This document shows positions 21,801-31,400 of a DNA stretch of 64,000 nt, piece by piece. The stretch's first letter is position 1; each line of letters begins with the position of its first letter. The translations under genes were made by a program, and so were the position numbers. The DNA lies in the IMG/VR virus record IMGVR_UViG_3300006037_000008, positions 1 through 64,000 of that record; one strand, 5' to 3'. The DNA is from a virus. The notes under the pieces are model-generated. The model did not search any database. It saw only the letters and a program-made list of their open reading frames with translations, and was not told the origin of the DNA.

Positions 21801-24800
21801 GTACCTAAGTTCATGCTTGCTACTCAATACGCAGGTAACGCTGCATCTGATTTAGGTGTTACTTTTAAAGAGATGTTGTCCGCCACTGCTGCGGTATCTA
21901 ACACAGGTATTCGATCAGGTTCCACAATGGGTACAGGTATGCGGCAGTTGATGGCTGATCTTGCAACCCCCACTGATAAAATGAAAAAGAAGATGCAGGA
22001 TCTGGGTTTGACTTTTGCTGATTTGGATGTCAGAACCAATGGTCTTACAGGGGTTATGAAGAACCTAAAAGCGGCTGGCTTCAGCACAGCCGATGCTTTT
22101 GGGAGTTTTGAGCTTCGAGCAGCCGCTTACTATGTAGCCCTAGGAAATAATCTAGATAGCTACGATGAAATGTACGCCAACATGGACAATGGTACTGCGG
22201 CTATGGACGCGCAGGAAATCCAAATGGATTCTTTGGCAGCTCAATCTGATCGAATGACCAACCAGTTTAGAGTTCTGGCTGATGTTGTGGGTAAAGATTT
22301 ATCCCAAACTCTTAAAAGTGTCTTTGGGACCGTTGCAGATTTCACTGCTCTATTAAGTAAAGGGGCTGCGGGAGGGGTGATTTCTTGGGCACTAAACATA
22401 GGTGTTATGACCGTCGCTCTTGGGGTTTTCCTCTTAGCCTGCAGAAATGTTATCACTGTTTTAAGAGGTGTCATGGGTGTTCTGGCAGCCATGAGGGCTT
22501 CCTTAGTAGCAACTGCGGCAACTGCCACTCTTACAGGGAAGGTAATGAGCCTCAGTTTAGGTTGGGTTTTTGCTATCTCAGCGGGGATTGCGATAGCAAT
22601 CACAGCCTATCAAAAGTTTGGAGACTCCTCTAGAGCTGCTGCCGAAGCTGCTGAAGAGTTTAAGACCAAGGTGGCTAGTGCGAAAGAGAGAATAGAGGCT
22701 TATGGGTCTTCGATTGAAGAGATCCAGCAAAAACTAAAATCCTTATCTGCTCGCAGTGTTAGTCTTGCTAAGGATCAGGAGGGTTTGGCTGTTGAGTTTG
22801 ATGAGGTTAGAAAGAAAGCTTTAGAGTTAGGTATCGACTTAAAAGACCGACTAATGGTTACAGTTAAAGACCTAACGGATACTTGGGAACAGTTGCGTCT
22901 GGAACTTAGCAAGCAGATCGTAATTGATATGGTTGTCAAGAATCAGGCTCAGGAAGGCCAATGGTTAAATGAAAGACAGACATACGCTTCTGATAAGAAT
23001 CAGAGACGTATACAGGGTGTTAATCTCATCAGAAGTTCAAATATTCTAGGTGCGCTTGCAGGGGCTGGAGACTCAAAAGGACTAGGTACAGCTTTTGAAA
23101 GGGCTACAGGGGCTAAAAATATAGAGGTAAATCTCCAAAGAATTATCACCTTGATGAGTTCTAAAGGTAAAAGTTCAGCTGAGGACTATAAAGCGGTCAA
23201 GCCTGAGGTTGATCGTATTTATGCAGGTTTGAATGCGACCGTTTTAACAGAGTTAAAAAAATTAGAGCGGTTACAGAACGATCCTAAAGTAACCCCTGAG
23301 CAGGCTAAAATTTACGCTGCTCAGGGAGAAATCTTTAGCCGTTCCTTTTTCACCCATGAAGATAGTCTTGAAAAGGTTTATGCTGACTTTGTTGCGATAA
23401 CTAACCAAGTTATTGGGGGTAAGTTAAGTCAAAATGCTCAGGCTAGGGCTGAGATGAATGCCCGAACTAATACTGAGAGAGTCCCGGGTTATGATGCTAA
23501 ACTAGCAGAGGGGATAGCCAACTTTACCAGCGGGACGAAAACCAGTGAATACTCCACAGTCTTATTAAGAAACAACATCTCAAGACAAGCGATTGAACAC
23601 ATTGCAGCAGGCCGACTCCTGACCCACTCTGCAAAGATAGCAGAAGACGCTTTAAAAGCTGCTGTAGGTCTCACTGATGCTCAAAAAGCTGAAGCTGAGG
23701 CAGACATTGCTGATAAACGAAGACGGGCTTCTGAGGAAGAGGGTAAAGCTGCAGACTTAATGCCTGCGATGATGGAACAAGCCTTGGTGGAAAAGGTTAC
23801 TAAGCTTCTTGAACTCAACGTGCAACTGGCTATGGACCGCCAGTTACTAGAGAGAGCAATTGCCCGACAAAAAGCTGCAGAGCAAAAAGAAGACTATCCC
23901 GAAGCCCTAAGATTGCAAGGTACGGTTGAAAGGATTCAACTAAGGGCAGCTGCGAAAACCAGCGAAATAAAAGGGCTTGAAGCTTCTCAACAGTCTTCAG
24001 GAGACCCCAGCTTTGGTCTACGAAATGAACAAGCTAGAATCTTTAAAATCGAATCTGAGATAGAGCAGGAGCGGATTAAAGAGGCAAGCCTCTTAAAGAT
24101 TGCCGAGCTTGAGAAGAGACTACTGGAATCTACCCAGAAACTTAAACAGAAAGCATTTGAGCTAGATATTAAACGCCTTAATGCTGAGACTGAGGAGTTT
24201 AAAGCGCAGCAAACTGCTCGGGATAAGAGCTTTAAGCTTAGTCAGGATTATTATGAATCCGAAGCAAATAGACCGTTGGCGATCTTGCAGGCTAGAAAAG
24301 AGCAGATGGCTCTGCCTTCTAACGAGCGACAATTCACCAGTTTTGAGAAAGAGGATTTAGATAGACAGATCGCTGCCGAGCAGGAGAGTCTTTATCGTAA
24401 TCAAGCAGTAACCAGTCTTGTTAGAGAGGCAGACAACTTAGCCTTAGAGCTTGAGCTGCAGGGAGCTAGATACGAAGAGCTGGCTGCAGATATTGAAACC
24501 CTACAGAAACGGATTGTATCTGAAGCCTCTCAATTCTCTGCCGCCGATTTGGAGAGCAACAAATTAGCTCTTAAAGCTCAGGAGACTTCTTTAGAGGAGG
24601 TTTACACACAGATCAATACCTTGCAAGGCAGACAAGAAGAGATCAAAGGCAGACTGTCAATCTTGGGAGAGGCTGCACCTAAAGCTACACCTTTTGCCAA
24701 CCAACTAGGTGCAAAATACCAGAAGGCTTGGGCAGATAAGAACACTCCTGAAGCTTTGTTTAATGATTTGTCTGTAGGCATCGACAGTATCTCCAGCGGC

Positions 24801-25508
24801 ATCAACGGTATGGTTGATAACTTAGTTGATGCTACTGGCAGTGTAGAGGATTTCTTCAGAGGTTTCTTAGGCCGCACCAAAGAAGGCAAAGAGGCTTGGC
24901 GCGAATTTGGGATGAGTATTCTGAAAACTATGATGAAAATCGTGACAGACAGAATCACAGCCCAGTTTATGAGTATCTTGTTCGGAACCGCCGAGAATCC
25001 TACAAAGTTAGCTACAGCTGGCGGTGGTGCTATAGATTTTCTGCTTGGTATGGGTAAGACTGCAGCTATGAGCACCCTTGGGCCAAGTGCTGCTGTGGGT
25101 TCAGGTATGAATTTCAACATGGCCTCCCCCTCAGCACCAATCCCGATGATGGGGGCTTTCGCCGAGGGCGGTAAGATTACTGGCGGGTTACCAAACCGAG
25201 ACAGCGTGCCAATCATGGCAATGGCTGGTGAGTATATATTACCGAAGCACACCTCGAGCTATCTAGGCGAAGGCTTTCTCGAAGGTTTGCGCAGCAAGCC
25301 AGAGGCTACTATGCGGAGCTTCTCTGGTGCCTCAGCCGCTCTAGGTAAGGGTAAGTCTGTAAACCAAAGCACCAATGTTTATGTGGTCTCCCCTGATAAA
25401 GTTCCAGCAGGGATGAGTAGAGATGATGTTATCGTCACCATCGCTGACGACATCAACCGAAATGGTCCAATTAAGCAATTGATCAAGCAGGTGAATCATC
25501 GTGGTTAA
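18897..25508 (+). CDS. Tape measure protein
   Basis: The 2203-residue protein sets tail length. Residues 1-820 are mostly helical, with a diverged internal duplication (units near 229-475 and 476-720, each with an LTGP...Y(F/I)D(G/S)S motif and a DLT-A segment). Residues about 830-1140 match the TP901-type tape measure core (KDFESSLKQTQAIAQGT, LTEVTTSLAQAGFSMSEIE, KLDVPKFMLATQYAGNAASD). Hydrophobic segments lie near 1160-1235. Long coiled coils follow to about 1920, then a Gly-rich end with FAEGGKITGGLPNRDSVP. At roughly 0.15 nm per residue a tail near 330 nm is expected, longer than most siphoviruses. The preceding gap is 11 bases after the T frame. Confidence 0.92.
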   Translation: MSTQKAGPGETIDVSITTQGSETAVNALNSALKKMGDLLANVNSMLNANDANLIRTVGTAGKLAATIDAQVRIASTILKAQANNTAGLEPNTLANAGMAQVGVGVDNHKAKQVKAAANSASDRALVEFRDQIVEGKATSLLRAKQMISEGTITSSQAKIAAQSVLELGQRTGNLKTAERASIYIRAIEKLDMQIADEKKKALKLQQENNRKSAKAERDAEALKTPQGQYIFMQQKADAAFLNSPNGAGYASAAARAQTTSRAATGFKQLQIEEFARQNAGQLTGPNRRRYFDGSVDFTQQADGRAKVQGLLDNAQLHQAYLRSMPVTGQSFAQSQALTQDKNKLNVEIKALREALNGLTKAQLARTPTAQSLQRLAKQEQAQGKLDGIDLTAARNLAKVDLNALPVSDLKRKQSEISAEIRKTDAAMSHAKTAQNKTARQEAQDLNKLLQAQLTLVEKLREADKTAKVQSTAKYQFTQMAEKAGLNQLGDPNSVLSFEAAARASVASKLRQGQLRQKAEQDLAALSGQGGLTGPRVGTMYIDSSLDNSKVSAAVLSDKLEYLKRHQASLELARQNPAAANTDIAGINAATAALKAQAEELKKLLTARKALDTQNNLSTKGFKQERAAKVLAGFDLTDAKTIANKSIAGLTGDKAVERTLELTRALADARKAYNLAVNAGDKAAQDSAKKLELALRTQQINLNAATGDTRKQAKAKADEEAKFNRLNAQTFRTTDLSAQISGAKTLLELDKLKRVELDKQLKAAKALQELAIKRGDAGAEQKANKLIEQYSAEAAAIRAKENQIKNEGKAGQNLAAKMSPEGQGAAFLNRMTLMKDYMMMGGIMGSISGAYSFVKDFESSLKQTQAIAQGTNQQMQSLKTSIIDVSDASRFSAIELTEVTTSLAQAGFSMSEIERSLRSVATLATATGSGLKDSVDIVTSVMGAFKMSASTMPDVVNQITQAMNMSKLDVPKFMLATQYAGNAASDLGVTFKEMLSATAAVSNTGIRSGSTMGTGMRQLMADLATPTDKMKKKMQDLGLTFADLDVRTNGLTGVMKNLKAAGFSTADAFGSFELRAAAYYVALGNNLDSYDEMYANMDNGTAAMDAQEIQMDSLAAQSDRMTNQFRVLADVVGKDLSQTLKSVFGTVADFTALLSKGAAGGVISWALNIGVMTVALGVFLLACRNVITVLRGVMGVLAAMRASLVATAATATLTGKVMSLSLGWVFAISAGIAIAITAYQKFGDSSRAAAEAAEEFKTKVASAKERIEAYGSSIEEIQQKLKSLSARSVSLAKDQEGLAVEFDEVRKKALELGIDLKDRLMVTVKDLTDTWEQLRLELSKQIVIDMVVKNQAQEGQWLNERQTYASDKNQRRIQGVNLIRSSNILGALAGAGDSKGLGTAFERATGAKNIEVNLQRIITLMSSKGKSSAEDYKAVKPEVDRIYAGLNATVLTELKKLERLQNDPKVTPEQAKIYAAQGEIFSRSFFTHEDSLEKVYADFVAITNQVIGGKLSQNAQARAEMNARTNTERVPGYDAKLAEGIANFTSGTKTSEYSTVLLRNNISRQAIEHIAAGRLLTHSAKIAEDALKAAVGLTDAQKAEAEADIADKRRRASEEEGKAADLMPAMMEQALVEKVTKLLELNVQLAMDRQLLERAIARQKAAEQKEDYPEALRLQGTVERIQLRAAAKTSEIKGLEASQQSSGDPSFGLRNEQARIFKIESEIEQERIKEASLLKIAELEKRLLESTQKLKQKAFELDIKRLNAETEEFKAQQTARDKSFKLSQDYYESEANRPLAILQARKEQMALPSNERQFTSFEKEDLDRQIAAEQESLYRNQAVTSLVREADNLALELELQGARYEELAADIETLQKRIVSEASQFSAADLESNKLALKAQETSLEEVYTQINTLQGRQEEIKGRLSILGEAAPKATPFANQLGAKYQKAWADKNTPEALFNDLSVGIDSISSGINGMVDNLVDATGSVEDFFRGFLGRTKEGKEAWREFGMSILKTMMKIVTDRITAQFMSILFGTAENPTKLATAGGGAIDFLLGMGKTAAMSTLGPSAAVGSGMNFNMASPSAPIPMMGAFAEGGKITGGLPNRDSVPIMAMAGEYILPKHTSSYLGEGFLEGLRSKPEATMRSFSGASAALGKGKSVNQSTNVYVVSPDKVPAGMSRDDVIVTIADDINRNGPIKQLIKQVNHRG

Positions 25509-26394
25509 TTTCCCCCCGCTCGGAACCTACCGCCAAAGACTACTTGGGAGAACCGATCTTGATCGGTTCGACTGGTGCGCTCACAACTACTCAACTCAGT
25601 ATGTGGAGCTTTACACTAGGATCTCAAACAACACGTCACAAGGGGTGGTGAGCAGAACTGAACATCAACCCACCCGACTGTTTACGCTGGCATTTGAAAC
25701 CCTGATTAACTCTGAGACTTTAAACAGGAGTCTAACTTCAGGTTTAAATTTTAAGACTTTAGAGGAGTTTTATTATAAACATGGGATGCACTCTCAGTTT
25801 ATTTACTGCCACCCTGTTTATGGTGAGGTGGTTGTTAGATTTAATAAGCCACTAGCAACACCTAAATCTAGGGGATCAGGGAAAGGCTCAGTAGAGCCTT
25901 TTACTTTAGAGTTCATTGAGGTTTTGTCCTCCCCCCACGTCCTTCACCCATTGGAGAAAACCTTAAACTTCGGAGGGGGTTTCCCTTTTGTAGGTTACAA
26001 CGTTGAAGTTACAAACCCCGAGGACGCAAACGTGGTCGCATTAGGGGGGAGTCACCAAATGGTTTTTAGAGACCGACAAAAAATAATTAGGAAGTTCAGG
26101 CTTAATTTTTCAGTCCTACAGTACCATATAACCCGAAACGGTCTCTCCTTCTACAAGGGAGCTTCCTATAACTGTCTGCTATTAGAAGCCTTCTACCTGA
26201 GATACCGATTAGATATTCCCTTTCTACTTGATTACGCAGGGGAAAAAATACCAGTGGTTTTTTCTGAGCCATTAAAAATCCCTCAACCCACAGGTAACAC
26301 TGGATGTATCCTAGGGCTTGAGTTAGAATTAGTTGAGAACCCTTATGGCCTACCCTTAACGGTTTTCCTTGAGCCTGAGAGGGTCTACTATTGA
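25501..26394 (+). CDS. Distal or minor tail protein with two repeated domains (lambda M-like)
   Basis: The 297-residue protein starts at GTG 25501 and overlaps the tape measure gene by eight bases. The two halves resemble each other: LFTLAFETLINSE, LEEFYYKHGMH, GEVVVRFNKPLATP, PFTLEFIEV in the first; KFRLNFSVLQYH, LEAFYLRYRLD, GEKIPVVFSEPLKIP, ILGLELELVE in the second. Each half is about the size of lambda gpM, which follows the tape measure in lambda. A tandem duplication giving a pseudo-symmetric tail-end ring protein is likely. The end of the gene is partly repeated in the next intergenic stretch. Confidence 0.6.
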   Translation: MVNFPPLGTYRQRLLGRTDLDRFDWCAHNYSTQYVELYTRISNNTSQGVVSRTEHQPTRLFTLAFETLINSETLNRSLTSGLNFKTLEEFYYKHGMHSQFIYCHPVYGEVVVRFNKPLATPKSRGSGKGSVEPFTLEFIEVLSSPHVLHPLEKTLNFGGGFPFVGYNVEVTNPEDANVVALGGSHQMVFRDRQKIIRKFRLNFSVLQYHITRNGLSFYKGASYNCLLLEAFYLRYRLDIPFLLDYAGEKIPVVFSEPLKIPQPTGNTGCILGLELELVENPYGLPLTVFLEPERVYY

Positions 26395-26447
26395 TGTAGG
26401 TTATTTTGTGTCGTACCCTTATGATCTACCTTTAACAGGTTTCCTTG
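26395..26447 (+). repeat. Partial duplication of the preceding gene end
   Basis: The stretch CCTTATGATCTACCTTTAAC (26419-26438) and its flank repeats, with several changes, the last part of the preceding gene (CCTTATGGCCTACCCTTAAC at 26341-26360). Read from GTG 26410 it gives a 15-residue peptide with YPYDLPLTGFL, echoing NPYGLPLTVFL. Its stop overlaps the start of the next gene, so it may couple translation or be a relic of a duplication. Confidence 0.5.
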
Positions 26448-26921
26448 ATGAGTGATGCTCAGATACTACAAGCCATTGATTTGAAGCAAGACGAGTTCTT
26501 GCTTCTTTTTACCGTGGTAACACCCTCTGGATTTATTGCTAGATTCTGCTCTAAGTATTCAGTCACGTTTATGAGTGTTGAGTACGAGTTTCTACCCAAT
26601 AAAATCTCAGGCATCCATGATTCGGCAACTGAGGAGTTAAGCCGCCCTAGTTGGGAGATTCAAAACCCTCATGGGATGTTTAATAAGATAGCAATTAGTG
26701 GCGAGCTTGAAGGGGCGATTGTAGACTTAATTCGAGTAAGGGAATCTGACCTCGCTAGTGGAGGTTATGTTGAGACTCGATTAGATAAATGGAGAATCTA
26801 TCGGATTGTCTCGGTGAACACGATGTTGCAGTTAGAGCTTCGGAAAATTTCAGACTTCCCCAAGGGTAAATTCCCAGTCCGTGGTTACTACCCACCAGAT
26901 TTTAGATCGGTGACTTTTTAG
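26448..26921 (+). CDS. Minor tail protein (lambda L-like)
   Basis: The 157-residue protein (MSDAQILQAIDLKQDEFLLL) ends with KGKFPVRGYYPPDFRSVTF, which matches the C-terminal pattern of lambda gpL-type tail-tip proteins (a YYPPDF-like motif). GELEGAIVDLIRVRESDLAS and KWRIYRIVSVNTMLQLEL fit the core of that family. gpL helps connect the distal tail to the tip protein J. ATG 26448 is preferred over TTG 26445. Gene order M-L-K-I-J supports the assignment. Confidence 0.75.
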   Translation: MSDAQILQAIDLKQDEFLLLFTVVTPSGFIARFCSKYSVTFMSVEYEFLPNKISGIHDSATEELSRPSWEIQNPHGMFNKIAISGELEGAIVDLIRVRESDLASGGYVETRLDKWRIYRIVSVNTMLQLELRKISDFPKGKFPVRGYYPPDFRSVTF

Positions 26922-26929
26922 GAGTTATT

Positions 26930-27394
26930 ATGGATTATCACCTATATTCTGGGCTTTTGAACAAAGTTTATGTTGCAGGATTTCAAGATTGCTACACCGT
27001 AGTTCGAGACTTCTACGCTCAGAACTACGAGATTACCTTGGCTAACTACGCAAGACCAGATAACTTTCAGAACGAAGATTTCAACATCATCGGTCGTTTA
27101 AAGAATAACCCTGATTTCCTTAGCAGACCCTCCAACCGTAATCTGTTGGTGGCAGGGGATGTTCTAATCTTTAGAGTAGCCGCAAACGTAGAGAATCACT
27201 TTGGCGTTTATGTAGGTAATGGCCTGTTCATTCACCACCTAGTCAACACCCGATCCAAAGAGGACAGTCTGGATGCTAAATGGATGCGGCGGGTTACCTC
27301 TGTTTTAAGACACAAAGAAGCGCCTGAGAAGACCCAGAGTGAAGATCTGTTTAATCTGATCGCTCCAATGTTTAGAAACCGGAGTAGTCTATGA
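26930..27394 (+). CDS. Tail-tip NlpC/P60 peptidase (C-terminal half of lambda K)
   Basis: The 154-residue protein contains the NlpC/P60 layout: catalytic Cys in GFQDCYTVVRDFYAQ (near residue 21), catalytic His in VENHFGVYVGNGLFIHHL (near 95), and the K-specific end KWMRRVTSVLRHKE. Such enzymes cut murein peptides during DNA injection or tail assembly. In lambda this domain is fused behind a JAMM domain in one protein, K. Here it is a separate gene and comes first. It overlaps the JAMM gene by four bases. Confidence 0.82.
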   Translation: MDYHLYSGLLNKVYVAGFQDCYTVVRDFYAQNYEITLANYARPDNFQNEDFNIIGRLKNNPDFLSRPSNRNLLVAGDVLIFRVAANVENHFGVYVGNGLFIHHLVNTRSKEDSLDAKWMRRVTSVLRHKEAPEKTQSEDLFNLIAPMFRNRSSL

Positions 27395-27714
27395 ACCAGC
27401 TATGGTCTCCTCTCTTAGAACGTTGTGGTTTTATTCTAAAAGACGGCACAATCATTGAAGTGGAAAATAAACACCCAACACCCTCTATCTCTTTCTCCAT
27501 CGAGACAGAATCTTTTGAGACTTATGCAGACCAGATAGCTATAGTATGGCATACCCACCCCACAGGCTTTGTGAATCTATCAGTGGCCGATTATCACGCC
27601 TTCTTACTAAAGCCTGAGTATCTCCACATGATTATTGGGAAGACCCAACGTGCTATTTTTCAAGTTGAGGATGGGGTTGTTCTGATTCGGGAGTTTTATA
27701 ATGGTGACGCTTAA
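27391..27714 (+). CDS. Tail-tip JAMM (Mov34/MPN) peptidase (N-terminal half of lambda K)
   Basis: The 107-residue protein has the metal-binding JAMM motif HTHPTGFVNLSVADYHAF (His-x-His, then Ser-x-x-Asp, near residues 53-70), with an upstream Glu (GTIIEVENKHP) as the likely catalytic acid. This is the N-terminal domain of lambda-type K proteins. The gene overlaps the NlpC/P60 gene by ATGA and overlaps the I-like gene at its end. Two separate genes in the order NlpC then JAMM reverse the order of the usual fusion. Confidence 0.82.
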   Translation: MNQLWSPLLERCGFILKDGTIIEVENKHPTPSISFSIETESFETYADQIAIVWHTHPTGFVNLSVADYHAFLLKPEYLHMIIGKTQRAIFQVEDGVVLIREFYNGDA

Positions 27715-28432
27715 TTTCACAGGGTCTTTGCTGAACTACTTTGCTCCGAAGCTTGTGGTGGATACCAGCACGGTTTTAGAAGCCTTAGAGCTGGTAATGA
27801 AGCAACACCCAATGGTTGGTAAAATGGCTAAGATCCCTATAACGCCTCGGGGGTATCCAAGTGTCGAGTCCCTAATGATCCCTCTGCACACATCGGTGGA
27901 GGTCTTTATAGATCCTGCAGACGTACCAGAGGGTTATGTGGGAGCAGGAGGTGGTGGGAGTAAGAAGGGTGCTTTGATTGCGTTAGCGATTGGGATAGCC
28001 CTCGTAGTCATCGCTGGCCCAGCTGGACTCTTATCCTCTATGCCCAAGACCGCGATGTTTGTATTAAGTATGGGTCTTAACCTTGCAATCGGGGGGCTGA
28101 TGCAGCTTCTGGCTCCCACTCCTGACGAGCCTGAGAAAGAGCGCAAGAGCAGGTACTTCTCGGGGGATAAGATGACCGTCGATTTAGGCACACCTATCCA
28201 GATGGTGTTTGGAACTCATCGAGTTTACAGTCATCTGCTAAGCTTCGACATTCAAGCTCGTAATTACAGTGGTTTGGACGACCCAAACACCTCCCCATAT
28301 TTTAACCAGAAGTCTGACGATTTGCTGCCGGGGGTTAATATCAACCGTTTTTATGGGGTGGTGAAAGCAGGGCCAAGGGTTCGGGTTGCTCAGGCAAACA
28401 ACATGGTAAATAGAACAGGAGTAGAATTATGA
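27701..28432 (+). CDS. Tail assembly protein (lambda I-like)
   Basis: The 243-residue protein has a ubiquitin-like N-terminal part (LNFTGSLLNYFAPKLVVD... to VEVFID), a Gly-rich linker, and a hydrophobic segment near 85-140 (GALIALAIGIALVVIAGPAG, MFVLSMGLNLAIGGLMQLL). These are the marks of lambda I-type proteins. Unlike lambda I it carries an extra C-terminal part with VDLGTPIQMVFGTHRV, as in proteins that resemble the start of J. SD GGGAG precedes ATG 27701; it overlaps the next gene by four bases. Confidence 0.75.
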   Translation: MVTLNFTGSLLNYFAPKLVVDTSTVLEALELVMKQHPMVGKMAKIPITPRGYPSVESLMIPLHTSVEVFIDPADVPEGYVGAGGGGSKKGALIALAIGIALVVIAGPAGLLSSMPKTAMFVLSMGLNLAIGGLMQLLAPTPDEPEKERKSRYFSGDKMTVDLGTPIQMVFGTHRVYSHLLSFDIQARNYSGLDDPNTSPYFNQKSDDLLPGVNINRFYGVVKAGPRVRVAQANNMVNRTGVEL

Positions 28433-31400
28433 GTGGCGGTCCGAAGAAACCCAACACACAAAAAGACAATCTATTCTCTCAAGATATTGTGGAGTTAGCA
28501 CTCTCCTTTGGTGAGGGTGTGATTTGGGGTTTAGAGAATGGTCTGGAGGGTTTCTATGTGGGGGAAGAAGCTGCCCTTGATATGTCAACAGGGACACCCT
28601 TCTACCCGTTTCCAGACTTCTCATTAAGTATGCGCCAAGGTTATGTAGACGATCTGCCAGTAGAATATATTCTGGGCGGCGAGGCTAATACGATAACAGG
28701 GAGTGCTGGGGCAGTCTTAACCGAAAACATTGCTAGAAGCTTTGAAACATCCCCAGCTCTGAGAGGGAAGATTCGAGCCATAGATATTCGCTTTGCAGTT
28801 CAAAGTTTATACTCGGGGGATGCTGAGGGTAATACCTCTCAGCGCTCATGCGTATTTAAGATAGAGTATAGAAGAAAACTTAGTGATCCAGAATTCAAAC
28901 CCTTGATCAGCAAGTCGCTAAATGACCTGCTACTGTCCACTAAAAGAGTGGACTTCTTAAAGATGGTGGCCCTTGGTGGGGGGGTTTCGTCAATGGAGTT
29001 TGATATTTGGTCTGCCGCGCAGCTCGATCAGTTTGAGTATGATTTTTGGGATGAGCAGATATACATGCAAACAGGGGAGAGGGGTTTATACGACGGCAGC
29101 TCCATGCTACGCATCTACCCTGAACTTCTGGGTGGGGGTTATGTAGGTAAAACCCCGCTTCAAGTAGCCAATATGTTTACCAACGCTGTGGGAGTCTCCA
29201 GTCAATCTATATCAGATGCAGCAGAGGCTGCCAACTACCTGTTAATCCCCAGCCAATACCACACCATCTATGGTAAGACCACGAGTGGTTATATCTCTGA
29301 ATTAAGGGTCCCCTTGGACTTATTGCCTGAGGATACTGAAGATGATTGGGTGATTCGGATCACTCGGCTGACAAAAACCATTGGAAGCGAGGATGCTTAT
29401 AATGCTGCGAATATCAGCTTAGAGAGCATCGCGACTATTGCCGAAGAGAAAGTTAGCTACCCAAGAATTTGTGTTGCCCACATTTTAGCCCAGCATACTG
29501 ACCGCTTTAGTCAAATCCCTGACTTCTCCTGTGACCTTATGGGTTTATTGTGTGACATCCCAATCAACTATAATGGTTTTGAGGGTACTTACTCCGGTGA
29601 TTGGTTAGGCGGCTATAAGAAAGCATGGACTGATAACCCAGTTTGGATTTTGCGCGAGCTGATTATGAATCCTGATTGGGGTGATCGCAGTCGTGAGCCG
29701 AGTATTCAAATCAGTGACTCTAGCTTTTATGAAGCGGCTCAGTATTGTGATGTCCGAGTACCTAAGCTTGGTTCACTTGATATGATCAGAAGACATACAT
29801 TAAACATGGTTGTTCAGGAATACCGAACCTCTGACGACTTGAAGAAGTTTATCGCTGGATCTTTCCGTTCTATTCTAAATGAGGTGAATGGAAAGTATTA
29901 TCTGAATACAGATAAGCAAAGACCCTTGAGTTTCTTTGTTTGTCCTGAGATGGTCAGCTCAGAACTATTCACTTACAGTGCCACCGACCTTGCATCACGC
30001 TTTAACTTTATGCGGGTGAGCTTCCAAAGTAAGGAGAATAAATATCAGGAGGATAATCGAGTTATCACTAACCAAGAACAGATTGATAAGTACGGCGTAA
30101 TCAGTAATGATTTTCAGGCTGTGGGGGTTACTAATCTTGATGAGGCTCTGCGGCAGGGAGTCTTTAATATGCTGACCAATTTGAAAGAAACCCTAATGGT
30201 CAACTTCAAGATACCAAGATTGGGGATGTTCGTTGGCCAGTATGATAATTTTCTGATTGCGGACAGAACTTGTGGCTGGGGTGACTCTGGCCGCATATTC
30301 GAGCAGAAGGGCAACCTGTTGAAGGTGTTGACCCCCATTGGTGTAGGTATGGGTGCCTGTCGATTAACTTATCACACGCTTGATGGGTTAAGGGAGATCA
30401 ACTGCTATCAGTTAGACCCTTATACCTTTGAGATAGACCCTCTGGAAGAGCTAGTCTTGCTGGAACGAGACACCCCCTTTATCTTATCTTCCGAGGAATT
30501 TGGAGCGCCTAAAGCCTTTCGACTAATGAGTGTAAAAGATGAAGGGCAAGGGGACGGTTTGATTTACACCGTGGAAGCCTCTGAAGTTTACGCTGAGAAG
30601 TACGCCCTGACTGATGCCCTAAACCAAGAGAGTTTAGGTCTGCAGTTTGCCGCTGATCGTCTGATCTACACTGCAAGGCCGAGACCCCCAAAGCCTATTG
30701 CTGTTTTCGTAACTCAGCTGGACTTTCTATCTGTGGGTTCCAGCACAATCATGTATGAGATCACCATTACAATGGCTGAAATCCTAACGGGCTATAGCTA
30801 TCAAGTGGTTTGGTACCACTCAGACTATTCAAGTGATTCGGAGAAGAGGACAGTAATCTTGGACAGTCCCCAGGGGATTCTACCTGCTGCGGGAGTCTTA
30901 ACTGAGAAGACCAAGCTTAACTTTGAGGTGACTCTGATTGATTCGTTCGGGAATGCAGGAGAAACCTTCTACTGGCTAAATCAAGCCATTGGGTTTAAGT
31001 CTGGGTATGAGCGATTAAGACTGATCAAAATAACCACGGACTTGTATACAGACACTATAAGTGTACGCTCCGAGGGAATCTCTGGCCTATTAGCTTACTC
31101 GAATGCTTCTTTTAAAGTTAGTCGCCCATTAGGGGTGGACGTATTAAAGGTGCCGATGATCCTTAGCGAATTTAACGTTTCGGATACCGATAATGTCGCC
31201 TCGTTCGAGTATACCGGCTTAGGAATCTACTCAGGCTTTGTGGAGTACCTAGATCAACCCTCTTTGGAAAACCCTGTATGGAACTTCTCAAAACCCTTAG
31301 TGTGGTTTGAACGCCTAGAACCTCTAGTGTTCACCTCGGTTACACGTTTAGACCCAGACACTTGTCGAGTGGTGTGGAATACCATACCAGTAATTGACAC

